Assembly: GCA_046350255.1 (NCBI GenBank)
Contig: JAXMAV010000009.1
Coordinates: forward strand, 1 to 64,000
Length of the DNA: 64,000 nt
From: CALDUY01 sp046350255
GTDB lineage: Bacteria > Planctomycetota > Planctomycetia > Gemmatales > Gemmataceae
Reading direction: 5' to 3'
The position numbers and the translations under genes were made by a program. Below are positions 53,918 to 63,979 of the stretch, piece by piece (the first letter of the stretch is position 1; each line of letters opens with the position of its first letter). The notes beneath the pieces were generated by a model. It was not told where the DNA came from, did no database searches, and saw nothing but the letters and a program-made list of their open reading frames with translations.

Positions 53918-56419
53918 TCACAATTGGCACTCCTCAATATCCGGGTCAATGATGGTGATCCCATCGCCAGGTTCGGCGAAGAGGCGACAGAAATACACAC
54001 CATCGACACTGCCTCGTGTGGGCAAATCGAGGCATTCTTTTTCGCCTGTGGGATTCCATTCGAGCAAGCGATCGCCGTCGTCGATGTCGCGTGGAACGCG
54101 ATTGATCTTGCCGACCAGCACCAGACGCTCGACACTATCCAGTTTGCGCTCGGGATGGACCAGGAGTTCGGTGCGGGCCTTCCAGAACAGGGAAGTGCGG
54201 CGACGTAGGTGCCAGGCGATGGTGACCTTGCGATGGACGAGGTAACGCACGGTCACACCAGGTCCGGCGAGGTAACGCGGATCTCCTTCCGGCGCCAGGC
54301 ACTGGATGTGGAAACGATGCTCACCGTTGGGCAATTTCGTCAGAGGCAGTTTCACGCCACCGGATCGATGCGAGGCCTGTCGGTCGATGCGCTTGCATCG
54401 GCCCACACTCGGATCACTATTCGATCTGCCCAGCACACGGAACATGACCGCTTTGCAATCGGGCGGCCACTTCCAGTGGACGTGCAGCGAACCATCCCCT
54501 TCCTGCGCCTGCGCGCCGGACACTTCCAGGTACTGGCTGATTCCACAGAGCCGGGCCTGTGAGCGGTTAACCGTGAAGAGTAGGAAGAACGGATAAGATG
54601 GTTCGGGTGCCGGGTCGGTCACAGAGTCGGAGAGTACTCCAACCACGCGCTTCCCCAGGGTGTCCAGCGTGGCGAGCGGAACGCATTGATTCACACTCAT
54701 GCCCGCAGGGAGCGTGTCGGTCCGAAGCACCACCACCTGAGCCCGTTCGGGGTTGTCCCATTGCAGCGCGAGTCCCTTGCCGATTGACTCGAAGCAGATG
54801 TTGTTGATGGTCGGCGGGGGCACGGCAGGCGTGGCCAGGACTGCTTCGCCGCGCGTGACCATCTCAGAGCCGTCTGGCCGACGAAACACGCAGGAGAGGC
54901 GATAACCATAGGTGCGGTCGTTGGTCAGGTTGGTGTCAATCAGACGGCCAGATTGAACCACAGGGACAAGCACGCTGCCAGGGATCGCCACTCCCGGTTG
55001 CGATGGGGCGGGAGGCACCTGATCGATGCCACGTCGTACTTCGACCCGGACCAGGTTGTTGGGCTGTTTCCAGGTCAGTTCCACCTGCTGCTCGGCCACC
55101 TGGACGCGTAGTTCGCTCACCTCGGCGTGGGCCAGGATCGGGCCAACCGTCGCCGGTTGCAGCGACTCGACCCCATCGGCATTGCTCGTCCAGACGTGGT
55201 ACCAGTAGGCAGTCCCTGCCACGATGTTCCGGTCATCGTAGCTGGTTCCATGGGGACGCAGCCGGGTACTGTTACTGTCGGGAGAGCCGAGCGAGGCTGT
55301 CTCCGACCGTTCGATGCGGAAGCGGGGCGAATCGACACCGGCAGGAGCTTCCCAGGCAAGATGGATCACATCTTGCGCCGCAGTAACACGCACATTTTGC
55401 GGTGGCGATGGAGCCATGCTGACCGTGACCGAGCGGATCTCACTGGGCGAATAGCAGTCGACACCATGTCGGGCAGCCACCGCATAGTAATAGGTCTGCC
55501 CAAGCTGCACGCGCGTGTCTTCAAAGCGCGTTTCGGGGCCAATCTCCGCCAATTGAATCGCCTGGGGCGGAACGACCAGTCGGCCCTGCTCGTCCACGAT
55601 GCCGGGCATCATCTGCGGACTGCGCAACAGCACGATCTGTTCGACATGCTCGGGGAGGGTCCATTCCAGCACCGTCTTGCGCCCCTCGGCCCAGGCGCGG
55701 AACCCCTTGACGTTTGAGCGGGCTGCGATGCGAATGCTTTCCACCGCACCTGGCGTGTTTTCCACCACAGAATACAGTCCGTAGCAGTAGGTCTCCCCGG
55801 GTACTATTTCCTGATCGGTCCAGCTGACCCCATGAAACTTGTGAACGCGATCCGCGAGCAGCGGCATGCCGCGATTGCTGCGGGTGATGATCACCTCGTC
55901 GCAATCTTGCGGCGGTAGATCCCAGCGCAACTCGATAGTGCCATCGCGGCAGACTGCGCGCAGGTTGGTCACCGGACGAGGTTGGCGTTTGGGTTTCTCG
56001 ATAACGATGCGGATGTTACGCCGACGAATCACGTCATCGATGAACGACCGAGACAGGGTTGTGTCGATCCTGAGCACATCCTTGGCCCATTGCATGACTC
56101 GATCAGGAATGTCCTTATGGATCGTGTTGTCGGGCCAGACGAATCCTAGTAGGTGCTTTTCCACCTCCTCGAGGCAGGTAGTGACGATTTTGTCCACCTT
56201 GGCCACGTCGGTGGTGTACTCGCCCGGTTTGCCGGGGACCGGAGCAGTCAACAAGAGTGCAAAGGTAGTGAATTCCCTGTAGCGTCCTCCTTCCGTGGTG
56301 TGGTTCTCCCAGCGCTTGGTCTGCTTGTACTTCGCCTCGACCTGCTGTTTGATCGCCAATGGGTCGCGCGTGACCAGCAGATCAAAATAGGGAAACGGAT
56401 GGTTCACCAGATGTTTCAC
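53918..56419 (-). CDS. Fibronectin type III repeat protein
   Basis: This 833-residue protein has an alpha/beta N-terminus of ~155 residues with no match I recognise. Several fibronectin type III domains follow; repeated cues are LRAVCRDGTIELRWDLPP, GETYCYGLYSVVE, PQNVRVTAAQDVIHLAWEAP, GTAYWYHVWTSN and LRVQVAEQQVELTWKQP. No signal peptide or membrane segment is present, so it is cytoplasmic, unlike most FN3 proteins. It starts at GTG 56419. A binding or scaffolding role within the chaperone/GTPase complex is inferred. Confidence 0.75.
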   Translation of the reverse strand: MKHLVNHPFPYFDLLVTRDPLAIKQQVEAKYKQTKRWENHTTEGGRYREFTTFALLLTAPVPGKPGEYTTDVAKVDKIVTTCLEEVEKHLLGFVWPDNTIHKDIPDRVMQWAKDVLRIDTTLSRSFIDDVIRRRNIRIVIEKPKRQPRPVTNLRAVCRDGTIELRWDLPPQDCDEVIITRSNRGMPLLADRVHKFHGVSWTDQEIVPGETYCYGLYSVVENTPGAVESIRIAARSNVKGFRAWAEGRKTVLEWTLPEHVEQIVLLRSPQMMPGIVDEQGRLVVPPQAIQLAEIGPETRFEDTRVQLGQTYYYAVAARHGVDCYSPSEIRSVTVSMAPSPPQNVRVTAAQDVIHLAWEAPAGVDSPRFRIERSETASLGSPDSNSTRLRPHGTSYDDRNIVAGTAYWYHVWTSNADGVESLQPATVGPILAHAEVSELRVQVAEQQVELTWKQPNNLVRVEVRRGIDQVPPAPSQPGVAIPGSVLVPVVQSGRLIDTNLTNDRTYGYRLSCVFRRPDGSEMVTRGEAVLATPAVPPPTINNICFESIGKGLALQWDNPERAQVVVLRTDTLPAGMSVNQCVPLATLDTLGKRVVGVLSDSVTDPAPEPSYPFFLLFTVNRSQARLCGISQYLEVSGAQAQEGDGSLHVHWKWPPDCKAVMFRVLGRSNSDPSVGRCKRIDRQASHRSGGVKLPLTKLPNGEHRFHIQCLAPEGDPRYLAGPGVTVRYLVHRKVTIAWHLRRRTSLFWKARTELLVHPERKLDSVERLVLVGKINRVPRDIDDGDRLLEWNPTGEKECLDLPTRGSVDGVYFCRLFAEPGDGITIIDPDIEECQL

Positions 56420-56499
56420 GGCATCCTCGATTGACTGGAGGCAAGCGGGAGTGACCAGGTGGCCCGTCGCGCCTTCGCCATCTCCTACGTCCGAATGGA

Positions 56500-58056
56500 T
56501 CAGAGTTCCCGCCGATTCAGTGAAACATTGATCTCCGCGTTTTTGCCTGTGGGAACATGCACTGCCTGCCCGGTGATTAATCCGTCAGCGTTGTAGCTAA
56601 GCCAGACGCGAATCGGTTGCCCGGAAGGCAGGGGAGGCAGTGGCCCGATGCGCACCTTCCCCAGTTCGCGTGTTTGCTCAATGTCCTCGCTTTCCCCGTC
56701 GATGATTACAATGTCCACGCACTCCTGGTTGTCATCGATGGTTTGAAAGGTCTCCTCCTTGCTACGAGTGCCCAACTTGCTTCCTTTCTGGATCAGAATG
56801 TGGTTGTAATCCTTCCGTTTGGTGGCATCCCAGACGGAGATGCCGACTGAGTGGGTCGCCTGGTCTGAGGGTGGTTTCTCGATACCGCCACGCTTCGGTC
56901 CGTCCCTGCGGGTTTCTTCGATCACCACGTCACTCAGACCGTCACTACAGGTCCAGGCGTCAGGCGAGAAGGCGAGGTAAGCTGCCCCGCGTCCCACGTT
57001 GAAATCGACTCCCTTGTTCGTGACCGGCTTCTTTCCCGAGATGCTTTCCAGCGTGCGAGAGACGGCTGGCATCTTCGTCGAACCGCCCGCTAGCAGGATG
57101 TAGTCGATCGAACTCCAGGTAATCCCCTTACCGTGCAAACCTGCGATCAGCTGGCTAGCCTTGTCGAACGTCTGTGTCAGCAGGTCGAAGGTGATTTCCT
57201 CGAACTTGCGACGACTCACTGTGACCGGATGTTGTACCCCGTCGTGAGTGACGAGGATCGTAACGGTGCCGTCTTCTTCCTTGAAACTCAACGATTCCTT
57301 GGCCTGCTGACAGTGCAGCAGTAGCTGGTCGAAGCTGACTGGATCGTCAGCAGGATTCTTACCTGGATGTGCCTGGGCGAACTCTTCGGAGACATGTCGA
57401 GCAAGCGCGCGGTCCCAGTCGAGTCCTCCCAGTTCGCGCGATCCATCCTTGCCGACGATGTCGAACGCCAGTGGAGAACCCGGTCCGCCCTTGCGCGTGA
57501 CACGCATGACGGTGACATCGAAGGTGCCCCCACCCAGGTCGTAGACCAGGACGGTCTTGTTGGCTAACTCTTCGCCGCGCGTCTGGGCGAAGTCGATGGC
57601 AGCAGCAACTGGTTCGTTCAACAGCGCAAGCACCTGCAACCCGGCCAACTTGGCAGCCTGTTTGGTCGCCTCGCGTTCTGCCCCCTCGAAGTAAGCCGGT
57701 ACCGTGATCACGGCATGGGTGACAGGTTCGTTCAACGACTGCTCGGCATCGGCCTTGAGTTTCTCGAGTATTTTGCTCGAGATCTGCTCGGGGGTGAAGC
57801 CTGCCTCCCCGATCTTTTTGACGAAGTTCGTTCCCATGTGGCGCTTGATCGCACGAACGGCTCGTTCCGGGTCGGTTCCCGCCGAGAACATCGCCGAGTC
57901 GCCGACCAGCACTCGATCCAGCATGTCATCCTGAAAGAAGACTACGCTGGGCGTGGTCTGTTTGCCCTCGACATTCGAGATGACAATCACCCGACCATCC
58001 TCCATGCTCGCCGAGACGGAGTAGGTGGTGCCCAGATCAATGCCAATAATTGCCAT
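56500..58056 (-). CDS. Lid-less Hsp70 chaperone
   Basis: This 518-residue Hsp70 starts at ATG 58056 behind AGAGGA; an in-frame start upstream was rejected. Motifs are intact: IGIDLGTTYSVSA, ITVPAYFEGAEREATKQAAK, DLGGGTFDVTV and LLAGGSTKMPAVSRTL. The C-terminus is a beta-sandwich (HSVGISVWDATKR to INVSLNRREL) without a helical lid, so the protein is shorter than DnaK (~640). It is flanked by a GrpE gene (58156) and the FN3 gene. The lack of a lid suggests stable binding of a dedicated partner rather than general refolding. Confidence 0.9.
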   Translation of the reverse strand: MAIIGIDLGTTYSVSASMEDGRVIVISNVEGKQTTPSVVFFQDDMLDRVLVGDSAMFSAGTDPERAVRAIKRHMGTNFVKKIGEAGFTPEQISSKILEKLKADAEQSLNEPVTHAVITVPAYFEGAEREATKQAAKLAGLQVLALLNEPVAAAIDFAQTRGEELANKTVLVYDLGGGTFDVTVMRVTRKGGPGSPLAFDIVGKDGSRELGGLDWDRALARHVSEEFAQAHPGKNPADDPVSFDQLLLHCQQAKESLSFKEEDGTVTILVTHDGVQHPVTVSRRKFEEITFDLLTQTFDKASQLIAGLHGKGITWSSIDYILLAGGSTKMPAVSRTLESISGKKPVTNKGVDFNVGRGAAYLAFSPDAWTCSDGLSDVVIEETRRDGPKRGGIEKPPSDQATHSVGISVWDATKRKDYNHILIQKGSKLGTRSKEETFQTIDDNQECVDIVIIDGESEDIEQTRELGKVRIGPLPPLPSGQPIRVWLSYNADGLITGQAVHVPTGKNAEINVSLNRREL

Positions 58057-58155
58057 CGCCTGTGTCCTCTTTGCTCGGTGATGTTTTGTTCGTTGGCCGT
58101 AACTCTGACCTTCTGGTCGAGCTAGTGTGGTTGATTCGTGGCTCAATGAGCGCCG

Positions 58156-58917
58156 TTATCCCTGGGCTTCGCCAGGAGTCGTCTCTTCGGCTGTTGACGG
58201 CTGTTCCCTCGGTAGGAATGCGGGGTCGTACTTCCAGGTGACGACGCGGGCCGGACGGATGACGCTAGGAGTTAGAGTGCCGTTCTGCGTGTTCTGCCCG
58301 AAGTAGAGGTAGCCATTCTGGAGAAGGGTCGCGACCTGTTCGTGGCGGCTCGGCTCGCCGGTCGGCTGCGTTTGCACGACATGATGAAATCGGCGATCGA
58401 AAGGCGCATCCACCTGGGGCGCAATCGCGGTGATGCCGTGCAGTTCCAGCACGTCGAGGAATTGACGATGCAACACATTCATGCAGGTCGTGAAGCCAGC
58501 CACATCGGTCGGAGGTTGCCGGGCCCAGTCGCTGACGAGATCAAACATCGTTGCCAGACGCTGCACCAGGGGACGCAGCAACTGAAACTGGAATTGCGGT
58601 CGCGAGGCGTCCAGTTTCTCGAAAAGCGCTTCTCGGGTGCGCCGATCCTGCTCGCGATCTTCTTCATGTTTCGTCAGTTGCCCGGCCAGGTGCTCCACGC
58701 GACTGACCTGAGTCTGCAACTGCTGGAGTTGGGACTGCAACTGGTCGACAACTTGGTCCCAGATTCCTGCTGCCTCGGGAGGGGCAGGGGACTCCTTGGC
58801 TTCGGGTACGAATTGGTCCACCTGGCTCTCCGAGGAGAGAACTTCCAGAGGGATCGCTTCGAGGGGCGCTCCTTCGACATCGGTAGTCGGCAGTGCGGTG
58901 GGGATAATCTCGGACAT
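58156..58917 (-). CDS. GrpE-like nucleotide exchange factor
   Basis: This 253-residue protein has a long N-terminal coiled coil (VVDQLQSQLQQLQTQVSRVE) and a GrpE beta-head (PFDRRFHHVVQTQPTGEPSR then LQNGYLYFGQNTQ and VIRPARVVTW). It is longer than the second GrpE-like protein at 39933. It lies between two Hsp70 genes on the same strand, 99 bp ahead of the lid-less Hsp70 and 17 bp after the Hsp70-vWA gene, so it probably serves both. Confidence 0.85.
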   Translation of the reverse strand: MSEIIPTALPTTDVEGAPLEAIPLEVLSSESQVDQFVPEAKESPAPPEAAGIWDQVVDQLQSQLQQLQTQVSRVEHLAGQLTKHEEDREQDRRTREALFEKLDASRPQFQFQLLRPLVQRLATMFDLVSDWARQPPTDVAGFTTCMNVLHRQFLDVLELHGITAIAPQVDAPFDRRFHHVVQTQPTGEPSRHEQVATLLQNGYLYFGQNTQNGTLTPSVIRPARVVTWKYDPAFLPREQPSTAEETTPGEAQG

Positions 58918-58934
58918 GGGACGGGCTGCTCCCT

Positions 58935-60987
58935 TTAGATTTTGGAAAGGATGTCGAGAACGGCGGCCGCCATGCCTCGACCCTGGTCATCCACCTTTAA
59001 ATTGCTTTCGAGGTCACCGATGGACCCCAGGAAGTTACGATCGGCATCGCTTCCAATGGGGATGGTGCCGATCAGGATGCGCTCGGCTCGGAGCGTCTGA
59101 GCCAGTTGCCGTGTTTTCTCCGCGTCGTTGGGTTGGCCATCGGTCAGCACGATAGCAACGCGGGTGTGGGGAGCTTGCTCGAGAATCTCGCGCACTTTTT
59201 CCATCCCCGCTTCCATCGGCGTGCCGCCATCGGGTTGCAGCTGGTTCGCCGCCTGCTCTAGTCGGTTAAGGTCGCGCGTCGGCGGAACCATTACCGAGGC
59301 GGGGTAGATTGCGCTGGGTCCGCCGAAGTTGACCATGGCCAGAAGGTTCTGGGGATTGCGGTCGAGGTACTTTCGGGCGATCTCCCGGGCAGCCTGTCGC
59401 GCTTCCTGGATTTTGGAACCAGACATGCTAATCGAGCAATCCACCGCCAGCACCACGGTCGAGGGGCCACCCTGGCCATTCACCTCGACTTCTACGATCT
59501 TCGGCTCCTCGTACTTCGTTCGCTCGCCGGCCAGTTCTGCACTGGTCAGTGCATCGAACGCCTTCACGACAGCGGTTTTGTTGGCATCAATGGCAAACTC
59601 GACACGGATGGGCGAAGCCTGCGTGCGTCCCGTCGGCGCCTTGAAGCGAAAGGTGCCAATCTCTGCTTGTGTCTCCCCGTGCGAGTCCAATTCGATAACA
59701 GGAACCTGAAAGGTCGGTGTGTGCGGCTCCAGACGATACTCGCGAGTGAACTGAGCAGGAAGGTCGGTGTTTTCAGCGATCAGGGTATCGCTAATGATCT
59801 CTAGGCCATTGGGCCCCTTCGAGGCCACTCGCGTTCCCAGAGCGTGTGGGTTGGTCCGCTGAATGGTGATCCGCGTCTGCTTGGATCCGCTGCCAGTCAC
59901 CAGCGAGATACGCCCCTGACCTTTGCGGGCGTTCCCTGAGGCATACCCGCGAGCTACCAGAGCTGCTCCCAGCGCCACTGCTTCGTCGGGGTTCTTCGTC
60001 TTCTGTGGGGTCTTACCGGTCAGTGATTGAATCGCCTTCTGAAACGACGGCAAACGCGACGAACCGCCGACGATCAGAACGTGCGTCAAATCGCTCATCT
60101 GCAGCCCAGCATCGGCCAACGCCTGCGAGGTCTTGTCGATGACCTGCATCATGAGCGGTTCACACTGGGCCTCATACTCCTCGCGACTAACAGTCAGGTC
60201 GAGAATCTGACCACCCTGACTCCAGGGTAACTGCACCTTCTCGAGGTTTGGCGTGGAGAGTCGCCGCTTCGCCTGCTCGCAGAGATCGTAGAGCCGCTGC
60301 CAGGTATTCGGATCGTCCCGTGGGTCCTGGCCAGTCTGTTCGGCAATGCGGGGTGCCACCAGGCCAACCAGCGTGACGGTCCAGTCGTGGCCGCCGAGTT
60401 CCCGTGAGCCGCGGGTTTTCTGGGCGCGAAGCACCCCTTGTTTCATGGCCAGCACAGTGGCGTCATAGGTGCCACCTCCGAGGTCACATACCAGAACGCG
60501 CTCACCTTCTTTGAGATTGGAGATGCCGAAGTAAATGGCCGCAGCTTCCGGCTCGTCCAGGGGCTCCTCGACGGAAAGCCCAGCTAATTCGCCGGCGCTT
60601 GAGTCTTCTCGCGGCACGGACAGAGTTGAAGTAGGCCGGGACCGTGATCACAGCCCGTCGGATGGGCTGCCCGAGATGCTCCGCGGCATCCTCGACCAGT
60701 TTGCGCAGGATCTCAGCGGAAATCTCTTCGGGGGAATAGCGATCCTTGAATTTGTAATCGCAGCCCATCTGACGTTTGATCCACAAGCAGACATCTTCGG
60801 GCCGAGCGATGGCCTGATTGAGCGCGCTGGTACCGACGTGAAAGCGGCCACTCTCGATCAGAACTGCCGAGGCGGTGATGTTCTCCCCTTCGCGGTTGGG
60901 GATGATCTCCGTCTGGCCCATCTCGTTGACGTAAGCCATCGCCGAGAAGGTGGTGCCCAGATCAATACCGAGTACGACATCTTGCAT
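58935..60987 (-). CDS. Hsp70-vWA fusion, with frameshift
   Basis: The first part (60987 to ~60600) is an Hsp70 N-terminus: VLGIDLGTTFSAMAYVNEMG and VITVPAYFNS. The rest continues in another frame as GELAGLSVEEPLDEPEAAAI, then DLGGGTYDATV, VGGSSRLPSFQKAIQ, a substrate-binding beta-domain, and a von Willebrand A domain with MIDAS DCSISMS (DNA ~59,428-59,442) and TDGQPND. A single-base shift between ~60,600 and 60,640 splits the two frames. Aligned with DnaK the residue count between YFN and AGL fits if one base is skipped. The rest is well conserved, so a sequencing error or recent mutation is likely. Combined length is ~683 residues. Confidence 0.75.
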
Positions 60988-61639
60988 AACTGAATCTCAT
61001 GGCGACACAGTGGACGGAACCCAATGGGGTGACAGGGTCGCTGTCAGTGAGGCCCAGGTCAAAACGGTGCGCACGGCTAGGCAGAACGATGCGCTCCCAA
61101 ATGGCCTGGCATTCGGACTCGCAGGCATCGCCTCGGGCGTTAACCGAGAGTGAAACGGTTTGTGAAGAACCTGAGTTGTAATCAACCCCAGGACGATGTC
61201 AACAAAAAATCACCTTCATGTCCGGTTGTCCGATTGCAGTATCAAGCCCCGCGATCACTCTCACGCTGGGTCAGCCTCACGCTGATCTATACCGGGCTGG
61301 GCGTTGATCTTTTCGTGGAGAAAGTGAAAAAAGTAAGCGAGGAGGTAGTGACCAAGGACGCCGAGACGCTGTCCTCCTCGCTGCGTTGTGCATGATGTTA
61401 GCTGCTTGTTCTACCTGAACAAAACCTAGATCATCTAGTTTTGCACTCTGCCTATCCCACAACAGACTTGTGCTCCGCCACACTGAGATGTTGATTATCC
61501 CGGGTACGGCCACCTGCACGCCGCAGAGGCCGAACTCCGCTCCCTCTAGGAGGAGAACAAGCGCCTGATACACGGGTGCGGTGATCTTGTCGCGTTCGTA
61601 GTCTGACCGTGTCGCCTGAGCCAGCGGCAGGAAGCAGCG
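60988..61639. other. Leader of the chaperone operon and IS flank
   Basis: About 650 noncoding bases. The left part contains a ~180-base 5' leader and the promoter candidate at 61175-61202. At 61425-61447 there is a palindrome, AAAACCTAGAT/ATCTAGTTTT. The right part belongs to the flank of the IS630-type element. No gene was found. Confidence 0.45.
61175..61202 (-). promoter_or_regulatory. Candidate promoter of the Hsp70/GTPase operon
   Basis: On the minus strand TTGACA (61197-61202) and TACAAC (61175-61180) are separated by 16 bases, ahead of a ~180-base leader to the Hsp70-vWA start. It is a reasonable sigma-70 match; an ECF-type promoter could exist as well. Confidence 0.5.
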
Positions 61640-62763
61640 ATGATCCGCATCCACCTCCCGGACGGCGAGCGGCAGGCACTGGAGGTCGCGTTCCGATCCA
61701 CCGATGACCGCAAGCTCCGCTACCGCCTCCAGGTGGTGCTGATGGCGGCACGGGGTGGGCGGCCGGCCGAGATCGCCGAGGCGCTGGGCGTCAGCACCCG
61801 CACCGTGCCCCGCTGGCTGAACGCCTACCTGGTCGGCGGGCTGGCCGGGCTTCCGCCCCGCAAGGCGGAGGGGGCGCGGCCGAAGATACCCGCGTCCCTG
61901 GCGGACGAGGTCAGGGGGTGGGTGACCGGAGGGCCGGCGTCGTGCGGGCTGGACCGGGCGAACTGGACGTACGCCGAGCTCGCCGACCACCTCAAAAAGA
62001 CGCACGGGATCGACACCAGCCGGTCCGCCGTCGGCCGCTTCTGTCGGAAGATCGGGGTGCGGGTGTACCGCCCGACGTACCGCTTCCTGCGGGCCGACCC
62101 ACAGAAGCAGGGCAAGGCCCGCGAGGAGTTGGGGGCGCTGAAATGGGGGCACAGGCCGGCGAGTTCGTCCTGCTGAGCCAGGACGAAGCCCGCTTCCCGA
62201 TGGTGCCCACGCTGGCCGGGACGCTCGGCGTCAAGGGCCACCGGCCCGTCGTCGGCACGTGGGACAACAAGGGCCTGCTGTACGTGTTCGCGGTCGTCAA
62301 CACGGTCACCGCCGCGGTGCACGCGAACACGCTGGAGAGCCCGAGGGGCCAGACGCGGCGGACCGGGCTGAACAAGACGCGGAGGCTGCAACAGGCGTTC
62401 GCCGATCACCTCCGGCACGTCGCCAGGCATTCCCCCTCCGCCCGGCACGGCCGCGTGGTGCTGGTGATCGACAACGCACCGTGGCCTGCCGGCGAGAGGG
62501 TCCGGCAGGCGCTGGCCGACAACCCGCACCTGGAGCTGTACCGGCTGCCGAGTTACAGCCCGTGCCTGAACGTCCTCGAGCGGCTCTGGAGGCTGCGGCG
62601 GCGGCGGGCGACGCACAACCGGCTGTTCGACACGCTCGGCGACCTGAAGCAGTCGATCCGCAATAGCCTCCGGTACTTCCAGACGCAGCGGCACCGAGTC
62701 ACGTCGCTCGTCCACGGCTGCTACCGCGAGCCGGAGAAACAGACACCTTCAACAACCTTGTGA
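61640..62763 (+). mobile_element. IS630-family transposase, likely -1 frameshift
   Basis: Two overlapping frames make one ~373-residue DDE transposase. The first (61640 to ~62145) holds the N-terminal helix-turn-helix domains (GGRPAEIAEALGVSTRTVPR and YAELADHLKKTHGIDTSRSA). The second continues in the -1 frame with the catalytic core: LLSQDEARFPMVP, VLVIDNAPWP and LPSYSPCLNVLERLW. The shift falls at a GGGGG run after AAAT (62145-62149), a plausible slippery site; other IS630 elements use such frameshifting. All three acidic residues are intact, so it may be active. Terminal inverted repeats were not delimited. Confidence 0.85.
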
Positions 62764-63187
62764 ATCAGGTGCTGCCAGCCCACCAGCAACCTGGTTTCCG
62801 CTAAGCCTCCCCAGGAAGGGTGCACAGAGTAATCAGAACATAGCATCCGGAGCGATCTTCTTTGCCCTGTTTAATGCGCACCATCACCTCCGGGGTTCCA
62901 ACGGATTACTTCCTCGCTGGTCACCCCACACGGCCAGAGCCGTGACCGTACCACACTTTCGCCGGGACCCGCATCCTCTGGCCTATTTTCCTGGCACGTC
63001 CACGGTACATCTCCTCTGCTCCCGTTCGATGAAAGACAATCGCCCTCTGCTTATGAACTCTCGTCTGCTATAAACCAGGCTGGCCTCCCTGCCTCCTGCA
63101 GCCCAGTGCAGGCCCATTACTCCTGCCGGATGTTGCCCTCGCGTACAGCAGGCATCGTACACCCAGTCACTTCGGAGGATGGAACCG
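62764..63187. other. Noncoding stretch after IS630-type element
   Basis: About 420 bases without a supported gene. GGAGG at 63173-63177 is the ribosome-binding site of the next gene. Confidence 0.45.
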
Positions 63188-63931
63188 ATGGTTCACGATG
63201 AGGATGGTTGCTTTCTCCCCGCCTTCGACCTCGGCGAGTTTCGGTACGCGGTCGCGCGCTACCTCAAACTCCTGATTCGCGCCCGCTGGCGCTGTGATCC
63301 CGGCTTCCTCTCCCAGAACGCTCTGGCCGACTGGGGGCTCACCGATATCGCCCACGATCGCCTCCCCGCCTCCCGTTTGCTCTACCTGGCGTCCGAAGCC
63401 CTGGGCCACCTCAACCGGCACTTCCTTCCCCGATGTGACTCCGGAGGTGTCCAGCAGATCGATGAGTCCACCCCCGTGGGAAGGCTCATCGACACCGTCG
63501 CCTTCCTGGTCCACCCCGCGGGCGGTTCCCCCTGTCACAACGCCACCCTGGTGGACTCGGCACGCTGGCTGCACGAGGGCGGAGCGTTGGACTGGCCTGC
63601 ACTGGCCGACTGGAGTCTGCTCCCCACCCTCCGGGCCGACCTCGATCAGTTGCCGCATCCGCAGCCATCCAGCCACGAGCAGCGTCTGGAGCGTGTCGAG
63701 ACGCTGCTGACTTCCCTGGTCGAGCGCGAGCAGGTCCAGGACTGGTACGACATCGCGGAGTTCGCCCGGAAGGTTGGCAAGGCCGAGTTCACCTGCCGGG
63801 AGTGGTGCCGGCTGGGTCGCATCCGCGGTGAGAAACGCGGCAGTGGGCGCGGCCAGTATCAGAGCTGGGTCGTCTCCCACAACGAACTGCTTCGCTACCG
63901 CAAAGAGGGGCTGCTCCCTTTACGCGGATGA
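63188..63931 (+). CDS. HTH-tail protein of planctomycete accessory type
   Basis: This 247-residue protein starts at ATG 63188, ten bases after GGAGG; an ATG at 63179 is too close to that site. The N-terminal two thirds are helical and unassigned. The C-terminal ~75 residues (DWYDIAEFARKVGKAEFTCR then EWCRLGRIRGEKRGSGRGQY and ELLRYRKEGLLP) form a MerR/excisionase-like winged helix recurrent in Gemmata-type accessory regions. A regulatory role is likely. A perfect hairpin follows its stop. Confidence 0.7.
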   Translation: MVHDEDGCFLPAFDLGEFRYAVARYLKLLIRARWRCDPGFLSQNALADWGLTDIAHDRLPASRLLYLASEALGHLNRHFLPRCDSGGVQQIDESTPVGRLIDTVAFLVHPAGGSPCHNATLVDSARWLHEGGALDWPALADWSLLPTLRADLDQLPHPQPSSHEQRLERVETLLTSLVEREQVQDWYDIAEFARKVGKAEFTCREWCRLGRIRGEKRGSGRGQYQSWVVSHNELLRYRKEGLLPLRG

Positions 63932-63946
63932 CTCCCCGACCCTTCC

Positions 63947-63979
63947 AGCAAGACCACACCTCCAGGACGTGGTCTTGCT
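63947..63979 (+). terminator. Hairpin terminator
   Basis: A perfect 11-bp stem, AGCAAGACCAC/GTGGTCTTGCT, with an 11-base loop lies 15 bases after the stop of the preceding gene. There is no clear T tract, so it may be a Rho-assisted or bidirectional terminator. Confidence 0.65.

Noticed and set aside
61277..62152. 291-codon minus-strand frame and the 296-codon frame at 61825-62715
   Set aside because: Antisense to the IS630 transposase, which has intact DDE motifs.
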